From NCBI GenBank assembly GCA_014138725.1, contig JACJID010000004.1:1054001-1118000 (forward strand): a stretch of DNA of 64,000 nt, written 5' to 3'. Below, piece by piece: positions 42,880 through 56,760 of this stretch. Under the pieces are notes generated by a model. It was not told the DNA's origin, did not search any database, and worked only from the letters and a program-made list of their open reading frames with translations. This DNA comes from Kutzneria viridogrisea (GTDB taxonomy: Bacteria; Actinomycetota; Actinomycetes; Mycobacteriales; Pseudonocardiaceae). How positions within the stretch are numbered: position 1 is the first letter of the stretch; each line of letters begins with the position of its first letter. Position numbers and translations under genes: made by a program.

Positions 42880-45800
42880 TCAGTTGTGTTTGCGCAATTC
42901 ACCAGCGAGGATCGTGCCGATCTCCGCGAGTGGTTCTGGGTTCATCATCTCGTCGTGCGAGCACGCGATGTCGTGGTTCACCACGGTTCCATCGACGTAG
43001 TCCCGCCACGCGTGGTGCGTCGGCAGGTCAGCGGGCCGACCACGCACGGCCGTGAAGAACAACAGGTCCCCGCGGAACACCCCGCGCGTGACCTCCTGGG
43101 CCAATGCCCAGTTGTTCAGGTAGATGTCGACGAACGCGGAAATCCGGCCCTTGTCGACCCCGGCCACGTGCTGCCCCGCCTGGTAGACCAGTTCCTCGAC
43201 CTCCGCGCGTTGCAACGGGCCGGAACCGGTTTGCTCAGCTGGCTGGCCAAGGCTTTCCAGGATGGCGCGCAGCACGTCCTGCTCGGCAGGCTTGGGTTCC
43301 TCCGGCGCCGTCTGGTGCGGGTAGTTGTCCAGCACCGCCAGGAGGTCCACCCGCGCGCCCTGCCGCTGCAACTCGACCGCGATCAGGTGCGCGAGCTTCC
43401 CGCCGAAGGACCAGCCCGCGATCCGGTACGGCCCATCCGGCTGCACCTGGCGCAGCCGTGCCACGTACTCGGCCACCATGTCCGCGATGCTCTCCGGCAG
43501 CGTGCTCTCGCCGTCCAGCCCGCGAGCCTGGACGCCGTAGAGCCGGGCGTCCTGGCCGAGCCAGCTGACCAGACCGGCGTAGCACCAGCTGAGCCCGCCA
43601 CCGGGGTGCACGAAGAAGACGATCGGGGCCGTACCAGCGGTCTGCAACGGCAGGATCACCTGCAGTCCGTCGTCTCCCCCGGCCTGGTTGCCGAACCGCC
43701 GCACCAGATCGGCCACCGTGGGGCTGGCGAACAGGTCCCGGACGGACAGCTCCTCGCCCAGCGTCGAACGGATCTTCGCGACCAGGCGGGTGCCCAGCAG
43801 TGAGTACCCGCCGAGGTCGAAGAACGACTCGTCGATGAGCACCTCCGGCAGGCCGAGCACCTCCGCGAACAGGTCGCACAGCACTCGTTCCCGCGGGGTC
43901 CAGGGGTGGCGGCGCACTCCGCTGTCCTGCGCGGCCGGGACGGGCAGCGCCGCGCGATCGAGCCGCCCGCCCGGGGTCACCGGGAATTCGGTGAGGGTCA
44001 CCAGGGCGGTCGGGATCAACGCCTCCGGGACGATGCTCGCGATGTACTGCCGCAGCTCGGTGAGGTTGGGCTGGCCACCATCGGCGGGAACCACGTACGC
44101 CACGAGGCGTTGTTCCCCGGGCGCGCTCTCCCGCACCGCAACCGCGGCGCTGGCCACCGAGGGGTGGCGTGCGAGCGCGGATTCCACGGCGGCCGGTTCG
44201 ATGCGGTACCCGCGGAGCTCCACCTGGTCGTCAACCCGGCCGAACACGGCAAGTGCACCGTCCTCGGTCCACCGCGCCAGTTCCCCGGTCCGGTACATGC
44301 GCCCACCGGGCGGGCCGAACGGGTCGGCGAGGAACCGCTGGGCCGTCAGCCCGGACCGGCCGAAGTACCCGCGCGGCAACTGCTCGCCGGCCGCGTACAC
44401 CTCGCCGACGACCCCCTGCGGCACTGGCGCCAAGTTGGCGTCCAGCACGTACACGAGGCTGCCCGGCCCGGCGACCCCGGCAGCGGGTGCCTCGACGCAC
44501 GCGCGCTCCCCCGACGCCAAGGAGCCGAACAGGCCTGCGAGCAGGGGGTCCAGACCACTGCACTGCGGCAGAGCGCCCAGGGGCACGACCAAGCAGTCCG
44601 GGGCATTAGTCGAATCCGTCGAGTACGCCAGGCAAGCGGTGTTCAGCGGCGACCTGTGCTCCTCGTCCGCCGGGGCCTCGTCGGGGTAGCTAGCCAGCTC
44701 GCCGACGAATCCCTCCTCGTCCAGTTCCAGCACCTGCTCGACAGCGCCGGGCACGGAGATCGAACTGTCCACTGTGGCCAGTGCGAGGAGTGGCTGCGCG
44801 TCGTCGAACACCTCGGTGATCCAGTCGGCTGGGCGCTGCGGGTCGACCGGGACGAACGCACCGCCGGCCTTCAGCACCGCGAGGACCGCCACCACCAGTT
44901 CGGCAGAGCGCGGCAACACCACGGCAACCACCTGCTCGGGTCCCACTCCCTGCTCGACCAGGTATCCGGCGAGCTGGTTGGCCCTGCTGTCCAACTCGGC
45001 GTAGGTCAGCGTCCCGGACTCGCACTCCACCGCGAGCGCCGTCGGGTTACGCCGCGCCTGGTCCTCGACCAGCTCCGGCAGGGTTGCCGCCGGTGTGGCC
45101 GCACCGGTCCGACTCCACTGTCCCAGCACCAGTTCGCGCTCGGCCGGGCTGAGCACGTCCACCTGGCCGATCGGGGTGTTCGGATCGGCGGCCATCGTCG
45201 CCAGCACGCGCACCAGCCGCTCGATCACCTGCTGCGCCTGCTGTTCGTCGAACAGGTCCGGGCGATAGCCGAGGCGCAGGCGCAGTTCCTCGTGCGGGAT
45301 CACCAGCAGGCTCATCGGGTAGTGCGTGGCGTCGAGCATCCGCACATCGGTGAACCGCAGGTCGTGGCCGACGTCCCAGCCGGTGTCCTGGCCCAGCGGG
45401 TAGTTCTCGAACACCAGGTCGGTGTCGAACAGCTCGCCCAGGCCCGTCGCCTGCTGGATCTCGGTCAGTCCGAGGTACTGGTAGGCGGCGAGCTCGGCCT
45501 GCTGCCGCTGTAGGCCGTCCAGCAGCTCTCCCAGCGAGCAGGCCGGATCCAGGCGCACCCGAGCGGGCAGGGTGTTGATGAACAGCCCGATCATCGACTC
45601 GACACCGGCCAGTTCCGCGGGCCGACCGGACACGGTGATACCGAGCACCACGTCCGACCGCCCGGTCATCCGTCCGAGCACGATGGCCCACGCGGCCTGC
45701 ACCAGGGTGTTCATGGTGAGCTCGCGGCCGCGGGCGAGCTCGGTCAGCCGGTCGGCGAGGCCGCCGGGCAGCACCAGGGTGACCTCCTCCGGGACGATGG

Positions 45801-48800
45801 GCTCCCGCGCCGGATCCGGTACCGCGATCAACGTCGGTCCGGCCAGCCCGTCGAGGGCCGCCCGCCAGCTCTCCCGCGCCTGTTCCCGGTCCTGCCCGGC
45901 GACCCAGGCCAGGTAGTCCCGGTACGGGGTCACCCGGGGCAGCGCGCCGTCGTCGCCGCCGGTGAGGTAGAGCGCGAACAGTTCCTGTGCCACCAACGGG
46001 CTCGACCAGCCGTCCAGCACGAGGTGGTGGTTGGTCACCACGAACCGGTACCGGTCGCCGAGGCGGATCAGCGTGAACCGGATCAACGGTGCGGCGCCGA
46101 TGTCGAACCGCCGCACCCGGTCCGCGTTGGTAATCTGGTCGAGCTCAGCCTGCTGCTCACGTTCGTCCATTGCGGACAGATCGTGTTCGGTCCACGACAG
46201 GGGCACCTCGCGCAGCACCACCTGGACCGGCCGGTCGAGGCCGTCGTAGGTGAAGCTCGCCCGCAGATTGGCGTGGCGGCGCAACAGGGCCTGCGCAGCC
46301 GCCTGCAACGCGGTGACGTCCAGGTTTCCCTGGAGGTCCACGTACAGCTGCACCAGGTACACGTCCAGGCCCTGCTCGTCGTACAGGGCGTGGAACAGCA
46401 AGCCCTCCTGCAGCGGGGACAGCGGCAGGACGTCCTCGATCCCCTGCCACCGCTCCTCGATCGCGAGAAGTTGAGCTTGACTCACTTCAACCAGCGGCAG
46501 GTCGGATGGCGTGAAACCGCCGGCCCCTGGTTTCCCCGTGTGCACAACGAGACCAGTCAGCGCGTCGCACCAGTGTTGTGCGAGCTCACCAACTTCCCGC
46601 TCGTCGAACAGTTCCTCCGGCCAGGACCACGTGGCACGCAGCACGCCGTCGTGCACCGCGGCGTTGACGGCCAGGGCATGCGTGGCGGGCAAGTCCGGTG
46701 CGGCTGGCCGGACCGCGCCCGCCTCCGGAGCAAGCGACCAGTCACCGGTGTCCAGTGCCCCAGCCCGGCCGAGGTAGTTGAAGACGACCTCTGGGGTGCC
46801 GAGTTCCGCAAGCACCTCAGAGGTTTCCGGGTTGAGGTAGCGCAACAGCCCGAAGCCGATGCCGTTGCCGGGGATCGCCCGCAGTTGCTCCTTGACCCGC
46901 TTCAGCACCTCACCCACGGCGGGCCCGCCTGCGCACACCTCGGCGAACTGCCGGGCACCCGGCTGCAACCGCACCGGGTACAGACTGGTGAACCAGCCCG
47001 CCGTCCGCGAGACGTCCAGCCCGGCACCGATGTCCTCCCGGCCGTGACCCTCAACGTCGATCAGTACCGGCTCGTCGCCGACGGTGCCGCGCCACTCGGC
47101 GATGGCCACGGCCAGGCCGGTGAGCAACACGTCGTTGATCCCGGCGTGGAAGGCCGCAGGCACCTCACCCAACAGGCGAGTGGTGGTCTCAGCGGGCAAC
47201 TCCACGGTGCACGAACGAACCCGGTCGGCACGGTCCCGTGCCGGGTCGAGCGCGCGGGAACCCAGTACAGGGCCGGGATCGGCCAGGACACGCTGCCACA
47301 GCGGCAACTGCGCAACGACCTGCGGCGAACTGGCCTGAGTGGCAAGCGACTCCGCCCATCGGCGCAGCGAGGTCCGCACCGGCTCCAATGCCGACGCGGT
47401 ACCGGTCTGCCAGGCTTTTGCCAGGTCTGGCAGGAGAATCCGCCACGAAACGCCGTCGATCGCGAGGTGGTGCACGACCAGCAGCACGCGCCCCGACTGG
47501 TTCGGCCCCGCGTCGAACCACACCGCTTCGAGCAAGGCTCCCGCGGCCGGGGACAACCGGTCCTGCGCGGCGTGCAACTCCGCCTGCACCGCAGCGGCCA
47601 CGTCCTCGGCGGCCGAGATGTCCACCCGGCGCACCAGCTCGTGGGCGGCAACCGCGCCCGGTGGCCGCACTCGCAGCAGCGAACCGGGCAGTGCCACCAT
47701 CCGCAGGGCGTCGTGGTGGTCGATGACCGCCTGCACGGTCCCGGTGATCCGGTCCAGACCGAGGCCAGCGGGAACCTGCAACAGGACCCACTGGCTGAAG
47801 CGGTCCGCCACACCGTCCTGTTCGGACAGCCAGCGCATGATCGGGGTGGCGGGCAGTTCGCCCGAACCGATGTCCGGTTCCGGCTCGGCCTGCTCGTCGA
47901 GGCGGACCGCGACCGCCGCGAGGGCCTCGACCGTCTTGTGCTCGAAGACGGTGCGCGGGGTGATGCCCCAGCCCGCCGCGCGCGCCCGGCTGACCAGCTG
48001 GATGGACATGATGCTGTCGCCACCCAGCGCGAAGAAGTTGTCCGCGACGCCAACCCCGTCCAGGCCGAGCACTTCGGCGTACAGGCGGCAGAGCAGTTCC
48101 TCCTGCGGCGTGCGCGGTGCGCGCCCGGACACCGCGCGGCGGAATTCGGGCGCGGGCAGTGCTTTTCGGTCGATCTTGCCGTTGGCGGTGACCGGCAGCG
48201 CGCCGAGTACGACGAAGGCCACCGGAACCATGTGGTCGGGCAGGGATTCCGCCGCGAACGCACGCAGCGAATCCACCTCGACGGCCCTGTCCTCGCCAGG
48301 CACGACGTAGGCGAGCAGCTGCTTGCCCGCCACACCGTGCTCGCGTGCGACCACCGCGACCTGGGCGACCGAGTCGTGGCCAGCGAGCACGTTCTCGACC
48401 TCGCCGGGTTCGATCCGGAAACCTCGGATCTTGACCTGGTCGTCGGCCCTGCCCAGGTATTCCAGGTCGCCGTCACGGTCCCAACGGACCAGGTCCCCGG
48501 TCCGGTACATCCGCGTGCCCGCCGGACCGAACGGGTCCGCGACGAACCGCTGCGCGGTCAGCTCCGGCCGGCCCAGGTATCCCCGCGTGAGTTGCGGCCC
48601 CGCCACGTAGAGCTCACCAGGCGTTCCTGGCGGCACCGGAGCGAGGCCCGCGTCCAGCACATACGTGCGCAGGTTCGGCAGCCCGCGCCCGATCATGCTG
48701 CGCCCGGCGCCGGACCGGTGCACCGCGCGGTGGGTGGTGTGCACCGTGGCCTCGGTGAGCCCGTACATGTTGACCAGCTCCGGACCGGTACCGGGATGGC

Positions 48801-51800
48801 GGTCGAACCAGCCGGTCAACCGGTCGAAGCGCAGTGCCTCGCCGCCGAACACCACGTAGCGCAAGCGGGAGCCGTCCGCAGTGCCCGCCGCCCGCTCGAC
48901 CTCGATCAGCCCGGAGAACGAGGACGGGGTCTGGCTCAGCACCGTCACGCCCTCGGCCACCAGCAGCGCCCAGAACTCAGCTGGCGACCGGCTGACCTCG
49001 AACGGCACCACGACCAGCCGCCCACCGTGCAGCAGCGGACCCCACAGCTCCCACACCGAGAAGTCGAAGGAGAACGAGTGGAACAACGTCCACACGTCCT
49101 CCGCGCCGAAGTCGAACAGCCCGGACACCGCGCCGAACAAAGCGGTCACATTCGCGTGCGACACCACAACGCCCTTGGGCGTTCCGGTCGAACCGGAGGT
49201 GTAGATCACGTACGCCGTGTTGCCGGGCCGCAGCTCGCCGCCCCGCTCGTGGTCTGCGAGGTCCTCGGCGGAACGCGTTGCCGTTGCCGGATCATCCAGT
49301 GCCAGCACGGGAACGCCATCGGGTGCTCCGGCGAACCCAGCCGTGGCCACGATGGCCGAAGGCCGCGCATCGGCGAGCATGAAGCCGATCCGGTCGACGG
49401 GGTAGGCGGGATCGACGGGCACGTACCCGCCACCGGCCTTCACCACGCCCAACGCGGCGACCACCAGGTCCAGCGAGCGCGGCAACACCACTGCGACCAG
49501 GCTCTCCGGTCGTACGCCGCACTCGATCAGCCTCCGGGCCAGCCGATTGGCCCGTGCGTTCAGCTCCGCGTAGGTCAGCGCCTCGCCCTCGCACACCACT
49601 GCCATCGCATCGGGTGCCCGCCGAACCTGTGCCTGGAACAACTCCGCCAGCGTGGCCACCGGCACGTCCCGCGCGGCACCGTGCCACTCCTGCAAGACCT
49701 GGCGCCGTTCGACCACGTCGAGCGTGTCCACCTGGCCGAGGGCGGTGCGCGGGTTCTCGGCGATCGCCGCCAGCACCCGCAGCAGCCGCTGCAAGATCGC
49801 CTGGGCGGCGGGCTCGTCGAACAGGTCCGGCCGGTAACCGAGGCGCAGCCGCAGTTCGCGGTGTGGCAGCACCACCAGGCTCAGCGGGAAGTGCGCGGCG
49901 TCCTGCCCGTGCACCCCGGTGATCCGCAGGTCGGGGCCGAGGTCCCAGCCGCTGCCCGGCCCGATGGGGTAGTTCTCGAACACGAAGCCGGTGTCGAACA
50001 GCTCACCGGCACTGGCCAACTGCTGGATCTCGGCCAGCCCCAGGTACTGGTAGGCGGTCAGCGCCGCATGTTGCTGCTGCACCTCGTCCAGCAACTCGGC
50101 CAGCGGGCGAGCGGGGTCCAGCCGCAACCGCATCGGCAGGGTGCTGATGAACAGCCCCACCATCGATTCCACCCCGGCGAGTTCGGCGGGACGGCCGGAC
50201 ACGGTGACGCCAAGCACCACGTCCGACCGCCCGGTCTGGCGCCCGAGCACCACACCCCAGGCCGCCTGGAGCACGGTGTTCAGGGTGATCTCGCGCTGCC
50301 GGGCCAAAGCAGTCAGCCTCGTGCTGAGCTCCTCGGGAACGGTCACCGCGATCTGCTCGGGGATGACCGACACCCGCGCGGACTCCGCGGGCGCGACCAG
50401 GGTCGGTTCGTCAACCTGGTCGAGCAATTCGCGCCAGTACCGCCTGGCCTCCGCCGGATCCTGTTGAGCCAGCCAGGCCATGTAGTCCCGGTACGGGGTC
50501 ACGGCCGGCAGCGCGCTGTCGTCACCGCGGGTCGCGTAGAGCGCGAACAACTCGCGCGCGACCAGCGGCCCCGACCAGCCGTCCAGCACGAGGTGGTGGT
50601 TGGTCATGAGGAACCGGTACCGCCCGTTCCCCAACCGCGCCAAGGTGAATCGGATCAGCGGAGCGCTGCCCACGTCGAACCGCCGCAGCCGGTCGTCCGC
50701 GGTCAACCGGTCGACGGCCGATTCGTCCGAATTGGACAGATCGACTTCGGTCCACGGCAGCTCGGCCTCGCGCAGCACCACTTGTACTGGCTTGCGCACA
50801 CCTTCGTGCACGAACGCGGCGCGCAGGCTGGTGTGCCGCCGCAACAACGTCGCGGCAGCAGCGCGCAGGGCGTCGACGTCCACCTCGCCCTGCAAGTCGA
50901 CCGCCAGCTGCACCACGTAGACGTCCGGCCCCTGCTCGTCGTACAGGGCGTGGAAGAGCAACCCCTCCTGTAGGGGCGACAGCGGCAGGACCTCCTCGAC
51001 CTCCGGCCAGCGCGCCTCGATCCTGGTGATCTCGTCCTGGCTCAGGTCTGCCAGCGGCATGTCCGAAGGCGTGTACCCGCCGGTGCCCGGCTGTTGGGCG
51101 TGCACCGCGATGCCGGTCAGCGCACGGGTCCAGCTCTGCGCCAGGTCGTGCACCTCGTCCTCGGTGAACAGCTCCTCGGGCCAGGTCCAGGTCGCGGTCA
51201 GCACCCCGCCGTGCACGCCCGCGTTGATCGTCAACGCGTGCGCGGCGGGCAGGTCCGGAGCATCCGGTGCCAGGGCGGCGGCTTCCGGGGCGAGGGACCA
51301 CTCACCCGTCGCCAGCGTGCCGGTCTGGCCGAGGTAGTTGAACAGCACCTCCGGAGTACCGAGTTCCGCAAGCGCCTCAGCGGTTTCCGGGTTGAGGTAG
51401 CGCAACATCCCGAAGCCGATGCCGTTGCCGGGGATCGCCCGCAGTTGCTCCTTGACCCGCTTCACCACCCCACCCGCGGCCGAGCCACCGGCGCACACCT
51501 CGTCGAACCCTGCGAAGCCGGTGTCCAGGCGCACCGGGTAGGCACTGGTGAACCAGCCCATCGTGCGGGATACGTCCACATCGGACCCCAGGTCTTCGCG
51601 GCCGTGCCCTTCCACCTCGACCACGACGGCTGTGCCCGTACCGCGGTGGCTCGCCCGCCACGCCGTGATCGCCATCGCCAGCCCGGCCAGCAGCACGTCG
51701 TTGACCCCGGCGTGGAAGGCAGCCGGAACCGTGCTCAGCAACGGCGTAGTGATCTCCGCAGGCAGCCGCACGGACAGCGCGCGCACCCGGTCGGCCCGGT

Positions 51801-54800
51801 CACGACCGGGGTCAAGCGCCCGCGCGGCGAGCACGGGTCCGGTGTCGGCCAGCACGTCCTTCCACAGCGGCAATTCGGAAACCCGCTGTGCGCTGGAGGC
51901 CTGCCCGGCGAGCAGACCAGCCCAACGACGGAAAGAGGTGCCGACCGCGGTGAGCCGCGTCCGCTCCCCAGCCTGCCAGGCTTCCACCAGGTCCGGCAAC
52001 AGGATGCGCCACGACACCCCGTCGACCACCAAGTGGTGCAGGGTCAGCAGCAACCGGCCCGGCTGATCCGGACCAGCGTCGAACCACACCACGTCGGCCA
52101 TGATCCCGTCAGCCGGGGACAGCCGCCGCACTGCGGCATTGGCTTGTTCCCGCAGCACGTCGAGCAGGTCCTCGCGGCCGGTGATGTCCACTCGGTGCAC
52201 CAGCGACCTGGCATCGACGGCCCCGGGTGCCCGCACGGTCAACGACCAGGCCAGGTCCCGGCCGGGGCGCGCGATCATCCTGAGCACGTCGTGGTGATCG
52301 AGAACAGCTTGCAGCGCTGCGGCAATCCGGTCCTGCCCCAGATCAGCCGGTACTTGCGCCAGTACCCACTGGCTGAACCGGTCTGCCGACCCGCCCCGTT
52401 GCCACAGCCAGTGCATGACCGGCGTGGCGAACACCTCGCCGGTCGCGGAGTCCGGGACCGGCGGCAGTGCCTGGCCGGTTGGCACTGCGATCACGGCGAG
52501 ACGCTCCGCCGTCTTGTGCTCGAACACGTTGCGGGGCGTGATGGTCAGGCCAGCTTGCCGGGCCTTGCTGACCAGCTGGATGGACAGGATGCTGTCGCCG
52601 CCGAGGGCGAAGAAGCTGTCGTCCACGCCGACCCGGTCCAGGCCAAGCACTTCGGCGAACAACCGGCACAGGGTTTCCTCCTGCGCCGTACGGGGTCCCC
52701 GGCCTGACACCTCGGCGCCGAAATCAGGGGCCGGCAGGGCGCGGCGGTCCAGTTTCCCGCTCGGTGTCAGGGGAAGGTCCGCCAGTACCACGAATCCGGC
52801 AGGCACCATGTAGTTCGGCAGGGATTCGGCGACATGCGCGCGCAGCTCGGCCACGGTGTCGCGGATATCGTCCGGCATCGCCGGTTCGTTGGCGTACGCG
52901 GAGGGCTGGAGGGCCAGGTCGCTGGATCGACGGCAGGTGTGCGCCAGATCCGCGCCTTGGCCTGGCGCGACCAGGACGGCGTCGAAGCTGCCTTCCGCGC
53001 CCGCGCCCGGGGACCAGGTGGTCACCACGGTGTACCCGACACGCTGGCTCAGCTCGTGGAAGGACTCCGGGTCCTGGCCGTCCTCGATGCGCCGGGCCGC
53101 AACGCCCTGGATAGCGGCCATGGCGTGGTATTCATCGGCGAGCCGGAGATTGGGGATGCCCGTCACCCGCAGCGTGTCCGGCCGCTTGTTCGTCACGTAG
53201 TTGACCAGGCCGCTGATATCGGTGACATCGGTCCCCCAGCGCAGCGCGGAGATGTCCGCTACCGGCAGCACCGAGTTCTTTTCCTTGTGCAGCACCACGT
53301 CGTACCGGTGACGGGTGAGCTCGTTCTGGTGCGTGCCGCGCTTGAGCCGGATGTCAGCACCCGTGATCGCGCCGACCGATTCCGCCCACGCGGCGAAGAA
53401 GTCGGGGTCGAGCAGGAGTTCCCGCTCGCGGAGCACGGCTTGCGCGACCAATTCGCGTCGCGCCGAGCGTGCGCCGTGCCCCTCGTTCTTGTGGTACTCG
53501 ACCGCGGCGTGGAAGCAGCGGACCAGCCGCAGGTTGCGCACGTCACCGATGAACACCGAACCACCAGGCGCGAGGAGTTCCACGGCCTTGCCGAGGACAT
53601 CGGTGAGGTAGTCCACGCTCGGGAAGTACTGCACCACCGAGTTCAGCACGATCGTGTCGAAGATCCCGCTTGGCAGGCCGTCGAAGTCGTGCGCGGGTTG
53701 CGCCCGCAGCTCGACATGCCCGGCCAGCCGCGGGTCAGCGGACACGTGTGAGCGCAGTGCGTCGATCGCCTCGCGCGACAGGTCGGTTCCCCAGTACTCC
53801 TCGCACTTGGGGGCCAGTTGCGACAGCAGCAGGCCGCTCCCGGCGCCGATCTCCAGTACCCGGCGGGGATTGAGCTCCCGAATTCGCTGCACCGCGTTGG
53901 CACGCCATTCCCGCATCTGCTCCAGCGGAATGGGTTTCCCGTCGTAGCTGCTGGACCAGCCGGAGAAGTCCTCGCCGAAGGGGATGCGCCCGGTTTCCTC
54001 GTAGATGGAGCGGTAAACCGAGGCCCAGTTGCTGACGGATCGCTGCTCGCGCGACGCGTCCCTGGCTGCGCTGCGCCGGACAATGTAAGCAACCAGCTGC
54101 TGGCCACCGGCACCGTCCTCGCGTGCCGTGACCGCCGCCTGCCGAACAGCCGGGTGCCCAGCCAGAACCGCTTCGATCTCGCCCAGTTCGACGCGGTAGC
54201 CCCTGATCTTGACCTGATCATCCGCCCGGCCCACGAACTCCAGCTCACCGTCCACAGTCCACCGGACCAGGTCCCCGGTCCGGTACAACCGCCCACCCGC
54301 ACCACCAAACGGGCTTGCCACAAACCGCTCCGCCGTCAGAGCAGAACGACCGAGATAACCCTGAGCCAACTGTGCGCCCGCGATGTACAACTCACCAGCC
54401 ACACCCGGCGGTACCGGGAGCAAGCCCGAGTCCAGCACGTACACCTGGGTGTTCCACACCGGGCGACCAATCGGCACCACACCCACACCCGGCGTGCATT
54501 CGGCAGCGGTCACGTCGATCGCGGCCTCGGTCGGACCATACAGATTCCACAATGCCGCGTCCGACACTGCCGCCCACTGGTTGACCAGATCGGTCGGCAG
54601 TGCCTCGCCGCTGCACACCACCACCCGCAACTCCGCACACCCACCACCACCGACCTGCGCGAGGAACGCCCGCAACATCGACGGCACGAAATGGACGACC
54701 GACACCCGCTCCGCCCGCATCAACCCCGCCAGGTACTCCGGATCACGATGACCACCCGGCCGCGCCAACACCACCACACCACCCACCAACAACGGCCACA

Positions 54801-56757
54801 ACAACTCCCACACCGACACATCAAACCCACACGACGTCTTCTGCAACACCCGCTCACCTGGTGCCAGAGCGAACCGGTCCTGCATCCACAACAACCGATT
54901 CACCACCGCACCATGCCCCACCACAACACCCTTAGGCACACCAGTCGACCCAGACGTATACAACACATACGCCGGATGACCCGACCCAACCACCACACCG
55001 GGATCTTCATCGCGACACCCCGCGACGAGATCATCGTCGAGCAGCACACACTCCACATCCTCGGGCACCAAACCCACAGTGTCCGCCGTGGCCAGCACCA
55101 ACCGAGGTCCGGCATCGGCGAGCATGAACCCCGCACGCCCAACCGGATACTCCGCATCCACCGGCAAATACGCCCCACCGGCCTTGAGCACCGCGAGAAC
55201 GGCCACGACCAGCTCGACCGACCGAGGCAGCACAACACCAACTACACACCCCGGTCCCACACCGCGCTCGGCCAACCACCACGCCCACCGATTCGCCCGC
55301 GCATTCAACTCCGCAAACGAAACCTCCACACCCTCGAACACCACCGCCGTCGCATCCGGCGACCGCCGAACCTGCGACTCCACCAACTCCGGCAACGACG
55401 CAGGCGCAACCTCATGCGCCGTCGCATTCCAGCCCGACACCACCAGCTCCCGCTCGGCAGCATCCAGGACGTCGACCTGGCCAACCCGTACACTCGGATC
55501 AGCAACCATGGCCTGCAGCACACTCGTGAACCGTTGCAACAGAGCCTTGATCGCGTCCGCCGCGAACAAGTCCGGTCGGTAGCTGAGGCGAATCCGGACC
55601 TCATCGCCGGGAAGCACGAGCAGGCTGATCGGGAAGTGTGCCGCGTCCTCACCACGAACACCGGTGATGCGCAAGCTGGGGCCGAGGTCCCAGCCACTGG
55701 CTGGGCCGACCGGGTAGTTCTCGAACACGAAGTCGGTGTCGAACAACTCGCCGCCACCGGCCTGCTGCAACACATCAGTCAGCCCGAGGTACTGATAGTT
55801 GGTGAGTTCAGCCTGCCGCTGCTGCAAATCGGTCAGCAGATCGGACAACGGCCGCGCGGGGTCCAGACTCATGCGCACCGGCAGGGTGTTGATGAACATG
55901 CCCACCATGGACTCCACGCCGGTGAGTTCGGCGGGACGGCCGGACACGGTGACGCCGAGCACCACGTCCGTGCTTCCGGTTTGGCGCCCGAGCACAATGC
56001 CCCAGGCCGCCTGCATCAGGATGTTCATCGTCACGCCGCGCTGCCGGGACAATTCCGTCAACCGCGCGGTGAGCCCGTCCGGCAACGGGATGACGACCTC
56101 GTCCGGAACCACCGGTACCCGCGCCGGATCAGCTGGCGCAACCAACGTCGGGCCAGTCACGTCTGCAAGCAGCTCGTGCCAGCGACGGCGCGCCAATTCC
56201 TTGTCCTGCTTGGCAACCCAGGCCAGGTAGTTGCGATAGGGAGTCACCCTGGGCAGGCCGCTGTCGTCGCCGCCGGTCGCGTAGAGCGCGAACAACTCCC
56301 GTGCCACGATCGAGCTCGACCAGCCGTCCAGCACGATGTGGTGGTTGGTCACCACGAACCGGTAGTGGTCCTCGGCCAGCCGCAGCAACATGAACCGGAT
56401 CAGCGGCGGCTTGTCCATCTCGAACCGCCGCACCCGGTCAGCCGCCATCAGCCGATCCAGCTCCGCCGAATCCGCCTCCGACAGATCGTGCTCCTGCCAA
56501 GGCAAATCCACCTCACGCAACACCACCTGGACAGGCTTGGTGACCCCTTCGTAGGCAAAACCAGCGCGGAGGTTCACGTGACGGCGCAACAGGGTGGCCG
56601 CGGCGGCCCGCAATGCCCCAACGTCCAAGGAGCCTTGCAGCTCAACGGAAAGCTGGACCACGTAGACGTCGGGCCCCTGCTCGTCGTAAAGGGCGTGGAA
56701 CAGCAAGCCCTCCTGCAATGGGGACAGCGGCAGGACTTCTTCGATTCGCGAGTTCAC
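42880..56757 (-). CDS. Nonribosomal peptide synthetase, C-A(nMT)-PCP-E / C-A-PCP-E / C-A*-PCP-TE
   Basis: A 4625-residue terminal synthetase from GTG 56757. Module 1: C about 1-440 ([10 protein letters not shown]), A from 452, a SAM N-methyltransferase inserted at about 900-1290 ([19 protein letters not shown]), PCP at 1386 (LGGDSIL), E about 1442-1917. Module 2: C 1918-2360, A 2362-2865, PCP 2912, E 2969-3438. Module 3: C 3440-3880, truncated A about 3890-4270, PCP 4316 (LGGYSLL), TE from about 4360 (nucleophile in GWSFGG at 4448). Ten-residue codes read by eye: A1 DVWHVSLIDK (Ser), A2 DFWSVGMVHK (Thr-like). With methylation and epimerisation these give N-methyl-D-Ser then D-Thr (allo). Each C domain follows an E domain and starts with [18 protein letters not shown], the type that takes a D-configured donor. 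The TE releases or cyclises the product. Confidence 0.95.
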   Translation of the reverse strand: MNSRIEEVLPLSPLQEGLLFHALYDEQGPDVYVVQLSVELQGSLDVGALRAAAATLLRRHVNLRAGFAYEGVTKPVQVVLREVDLPWQEHDLSEADSAELDRLMAADRVRRFEMDKPPLIRFMLLRLAEDHYRFVVTNHHIVLDGWSSSIVARELFALYATGGDDSGLPRVTPYRNYLAWVAKQDKELARRRWHELLADVTGPTLVAPADPARVPVVPDEVVIPLPDGLTARLTELSRQRGVTMNILMQAAWGIVLGRQTGSTDVVLGVTVSGRPAELTGVESMVGMFINTLPVRMSLDPARPLSDLLTDLQQRQAELTNYQYLGLTDVLQQAGGGELFDTDFVFENYPVGPASGWDLGPSLRITGVRGEDAAHFPISLLVLPGDEVRIRLSYRPDLFAADAIKALLQRFTSVLQAMVADPSVRVGQVDVLDAAERELVVSGWNATAHEVAPASLPELVESQVRRSPDATAVVFEGVEVSFAELNARANRWAWWLAERGVGPGCVVGVVLPRSVELVVAVLAVLKAGGAYLPVDAEYPVGRAGFMLADAGPRLVLATADTVGLVPEDVECVLLDDDLVAGCRDEDPGVVVGSGHPAYVLYTSGSTGVPKGVVVGHGAVVNRLLWMQDRFALAPGERVLQKTSCGFDVSVWELLWPLLVGGVVVLARPGGHRDPEYLAGLMRAERVSVVHFVPSMLRAFLAQVGGGGCAELRVVVCSGEALPTDLVNQWAAVSDAALWNLYGPTEAAIDVTAAECTPGVGVVPIGRPVWNTQVYVLDSGLLPVPPGVAGELYIAGAQLAQGYLGRSALTAERFVASPFGGAGGRLYRTGDLVRWTVDGELEFVGRADDQVKIRGYRVELGEIEAVLAGHPAVRQAAVTAREDGAGGQQLVAYIVRRSAARDASREQRSVSNWASVYRSIYEETGRIPFGEDFSGWSSSYDGKPIPLEQMREWRANAVQRIRELNPRRVLEIGAGSGLLLSQLAPKCEEYWGTDLSREAIDALRSHVSADPRLAGHVELRAQPAHDFDGLPSGIFDTIVLNSVVQYFPSVDYLTDVLGKAVELLAPGGSVFIGDVRNLRLVRCFHAAVEYHKNEGHGARSARRELVAQAVLRERELLLDPDFFAAWAESVGAITGADIRLKRGTHQNELTRHRYDVVLHKEKNSVLPVADISALRWGTDVTDISGLVNYVTNKRPDTLRVTGIPNLRLADEYHAMAAIQGVAARRIEDGQDPESFHELSQRVGYTVVTTWSPGAGAEGSFDAVLVAPGQGADLAHTCRRSSDLALQPSAYANEPAMPDDIRDTVAELRAHVAESLPNYMVPAGFVVLADLPLTPSGKLDRRALPAPDFGAEVSGRGPRTAQEETLCRLFAEVLGLDRVGVDDSFFALGGDSILSIQLVSKARQAGLTITPRNVFEHKTAERLAVIAVPTGQALPPVPDSATGEVFATPVMHWLWQRGGSADRFSQWVLAQVPADLGQDRIAAALQAVLDHHDVLRMIARPGRDLAWSLTVRAPGAVDARSLVHRVDITGREDLLDVLREQANAAVRRLSPADGIMADVVWFDAGPDQPGRLLLTLHHLVVDGVSWRILLPDLVEAWQAGERTRLTAVGTSFRRWAGLLAGQASSAQRVSELPLWKDVLADTGPVLAARALDPGRDRADRVRALSVRLPAEITTPLLSTVPAAFHAGVNDVLLAGLAMAITAWRASHRGTGTAVVVEVEGHGREDLGSDVDVSRTMGWFTSAYPVRLDTGFAGFDEVCAGGSAAGGVVKRVKEQLRAIPGNGIGFGMLRYLNPETAEALAELGTPEVLFNYLGQTGTLATGEWSLAPEAAALAPDAPDLPAAHALTINAGVHGGVLTATWTWPEELFTEDEVHDLAQSWTRALTGIAVHAQQPGTGGYTPSDMPLADLSQDEITRIEARWPEVEEVLPLSPLQEGLLFHALYDEQGPDVYVVQLAVDLQGEVDVDALRAAAATLLRRHTSLRAAFVHEGVRKPVQVVLREAELPWTEVDLSNSDESAVDRLTADDRLRRFDVGSAPLIRFTLARLGNGRYRFLMTNHHLVLDGWSGPLVARELFALYATRGDDSALPAVTPYRDYMAWLAQQDPAEARRYWRELLDQVDEPTLVAPAESARVSVIPEQIAVTVPEELSTRLTALARQREITLNTVLQAAWGVVLGRQTGRSDVVLGVTVSGRPAELAGVESMVGLFISTLPMRLRLDPARPLAELLDEVQQQHAALTAYQYLGLAEIQQLASAGELFDTGFVFENYPIGPGSGWDLGPDLRITGVHGQDAAHFPLSLVVLPHRELRLRLGYRPDLFDEPAAQAILQRLLRVLAAIAENPRTALGQVDTLDVVERRQVLQEWHGAARDVPVATLAELFQAQVRRAPDAMAVVCEGEALTYAELNARANRLARRLIECGVRPESLVAVVLPRSLDLVVAALGVVKAGGGYVPVDPAYPVDRIGFMLADARPSAIVATAGFAGAPDGVPVLALDDPATATRSAEDLADHERGGELRPGNTAYVIYTSGSTGTPKGVVVSHANVTALFGAVSGLFDFGAEDVWTLFHSFSFDFSVWELWGPLLHGGRLVVVPFEVSRSPAEFWALLVAEGVTVLSQTPSSFSGLIEVERAAGTADGSRLRYVVFGGEALRFDRLTGWFDRHPGTGPELVNMYGLTEATVHTTHRAVHRSGAGRSMIGRGLPNLRTYVLDAGLAPVPPGTPGELYVAGPQLTRGYLGRPELTAQRFVADPFGPAGTRMYRTGDLVRWDRDGDLEYLGRADDQVKIRGFRIEPGEVENVLAGHDSVAQVAVVAREHGVAGKQLLAYVVPGEDRAVEVDSLRAFAAESLPDHMVPVAFVVLGALPVTANGKIDRKALPAPEFRRAVSGRAPRTPQEELLCRLYAEVLGLDGVGVADNFFALGGDSIMSIQLVSRARAAGWGITPRTVFEHKTVEALAAVAVRLDEQAEPEPDIGSGELPATPIMRWLSEQDGVADRFSQWVLLQVPAGLGLDRITGTVQAVIDHHDALRMVALPGSLLRVRPPGAVAAHELVRRVDISAAEDVAAAVQAELHAAQDRLSPAAGALLEAVWFDAGPNQSGRVLLVVHHLAIDGVSWRILLPDLAKAWQTGTASALEPVRTSLRRWAESLATQASSPQVVAQLPLWQRVLADPGPVLGSRALDPARDRADRVRSCTVELPAETTTRLLGEVPAAFHAGINDVLLTGLAVAIAEWRGTVGDEPVLIDVEGHGREDIGAGLDVSRTAGWFTSLYPVRLQPGARQFAEVCAGGPAVGEVLKRVKEQLRAIPGNGIGFGLLRYLNPETSEVLAELGTPEVVFNYLGRAGALDTGDWSLAPEAGAVRPAAPDLPATHALAVNAAVHDGVLRATWSWPEELFDEREVGELAQHWCDALTGLVVHTGKPGAGGFTPSDLPLVEVSQAQLLAIEERWQGIEDVLPLSPLQEGLLFHALYDEQGLDVYLVQLYVDLQGNLDVTALQAAAQALLRRHANLRASFTYDGLDRPVQVVLREVPLSWTEHDLSAMDEREQQAELDQITNADRVRRFDIGAAPLIRFTLIRLGDRYRFVVTNHHLVLDGWSSPLVAQELFALYLTGGDDGALPRVTPYRDYLAWVAGQDREQARESWRAALDGLAGPTLIAVPDPAREPIVPEEVTLVLPGGLADRLTELARGRELTMNTLVQAAWAIVLGRMTGRSDVVLGITVSGRPAELAGVESMIGLFINTLPARVRLDPACSLGELLDGLQRQQAELAAYQYLGLTEIQQATGLGELFDTDLVFENYPLGQDTGWDVGHDLRFTDVRMLDATHYPMSLLVIPHEELRLRLGYRPDLFDEQQAQQVIERLVRVLATMAADPNTPIGQVDVLSPAERELVLGQWSRTGAATPAATLPELVEDQARRNPTALAVECESGTLTYAELDSRANQLAGYLVEQGVGPEQVVAVVLPRSAELVVAVLAVLKAGGAFVPVDPQRPADWITEVFDDAQPLLALATVDSSISVPGAVEQVLELDEEGFVGELASYPDEAPADEEHRSPLNTACLAYSTDSTNAPDCLVVPLGALPQCSGLDPLLAGLFGSLASGERACVEAPAAGVAGPGSLVYVLDANLAPVPQGVVGEVYAAGEQLPRGYFGRSGLTAQRFLADPFGPPGGRMYRTGELARWTEDGALAVFGRVDDQVELRGYRIEPAAVESALARHPSVASAAVAVRESAPGEQRLVAYVVPADGGQPNLTELRQYIASIVPEALIPTALVTLTEFPVTPGGRLDRAALPVPAAQDSGVRRHPWTPRERVLCDLFAEVLGLPEVLIDESFFDLGGYSLLGTRLVAKIRSTLGEELSVRDLFASPTVADLVRRFGNQAGGDDGLQVILPLQTAGTAPIVFFVHPGGGLSWCYAGLVSWLGQDARLYGVQARGLDGESTLPESIADMVAEYVARLRQVQPDGPYRIAGWSFGGKLAHLIAVELQRQGARVDLLAVLDNYPHQTAPEEPKPAEQDVLRAILESLGQPAEQTGSGPLQRAEVEELVYQAGQHVAGVDKGRISAFVDIYLNNWALAQEVTRGVFRGDLLFFTAVRGRPADLPTHHAWRDYVDGTVVNHDIACSHDEMMNPEPLAEIGTILAGELRKHN
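43940..45090 (-). other. Gutted adenylation domain of the last NRPS module
   Basis: The A domain lacks about 130 residues, including the A4 to A6 core that forms the substrate pocket: it jumps from the A3 region to the stretch that begins [16 protein letters not shown]. What remains of A3 reads [15 protein letters not shown] instead of the usual SGSTGxPKG. A7 is YRTGEL instead of YRTGDL, the Lys of A8 is Glu ([10 protein letters not shown]), and the catalytic A10 Lys is Arg (TPGGRLDR). The frame stays open, with no stop codons. Activity is excluded by the missing residues. Confidence 0.9.
52880..54070 (-). other. N-methyltransferase domain inserted in an A domain
   Basis: A SAM methyltransferase of about 400 residues is inserted between A8 and A10 of the Ser A domain of the terminal synthetase. 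Motif I is [15 protein letters not shown], followed by [20 protein letters not shown], both typical of NRPS nMT domains. It methylates the alpha-amine of the tethered Ser before epimerisation. Confidence 0.9.
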
Positions 56758-56760
56758 CGG

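Noticed and set aside
46024-50973. Plus-strand open frame of 1649 codons
   Set aside because: It lies antisense to the terminal NRPS gene, which has complete C, A, PCP and E motifs. The product is His/Arg/Gln-rich with no domain; such mirror frames are expected in high-GC DNA.
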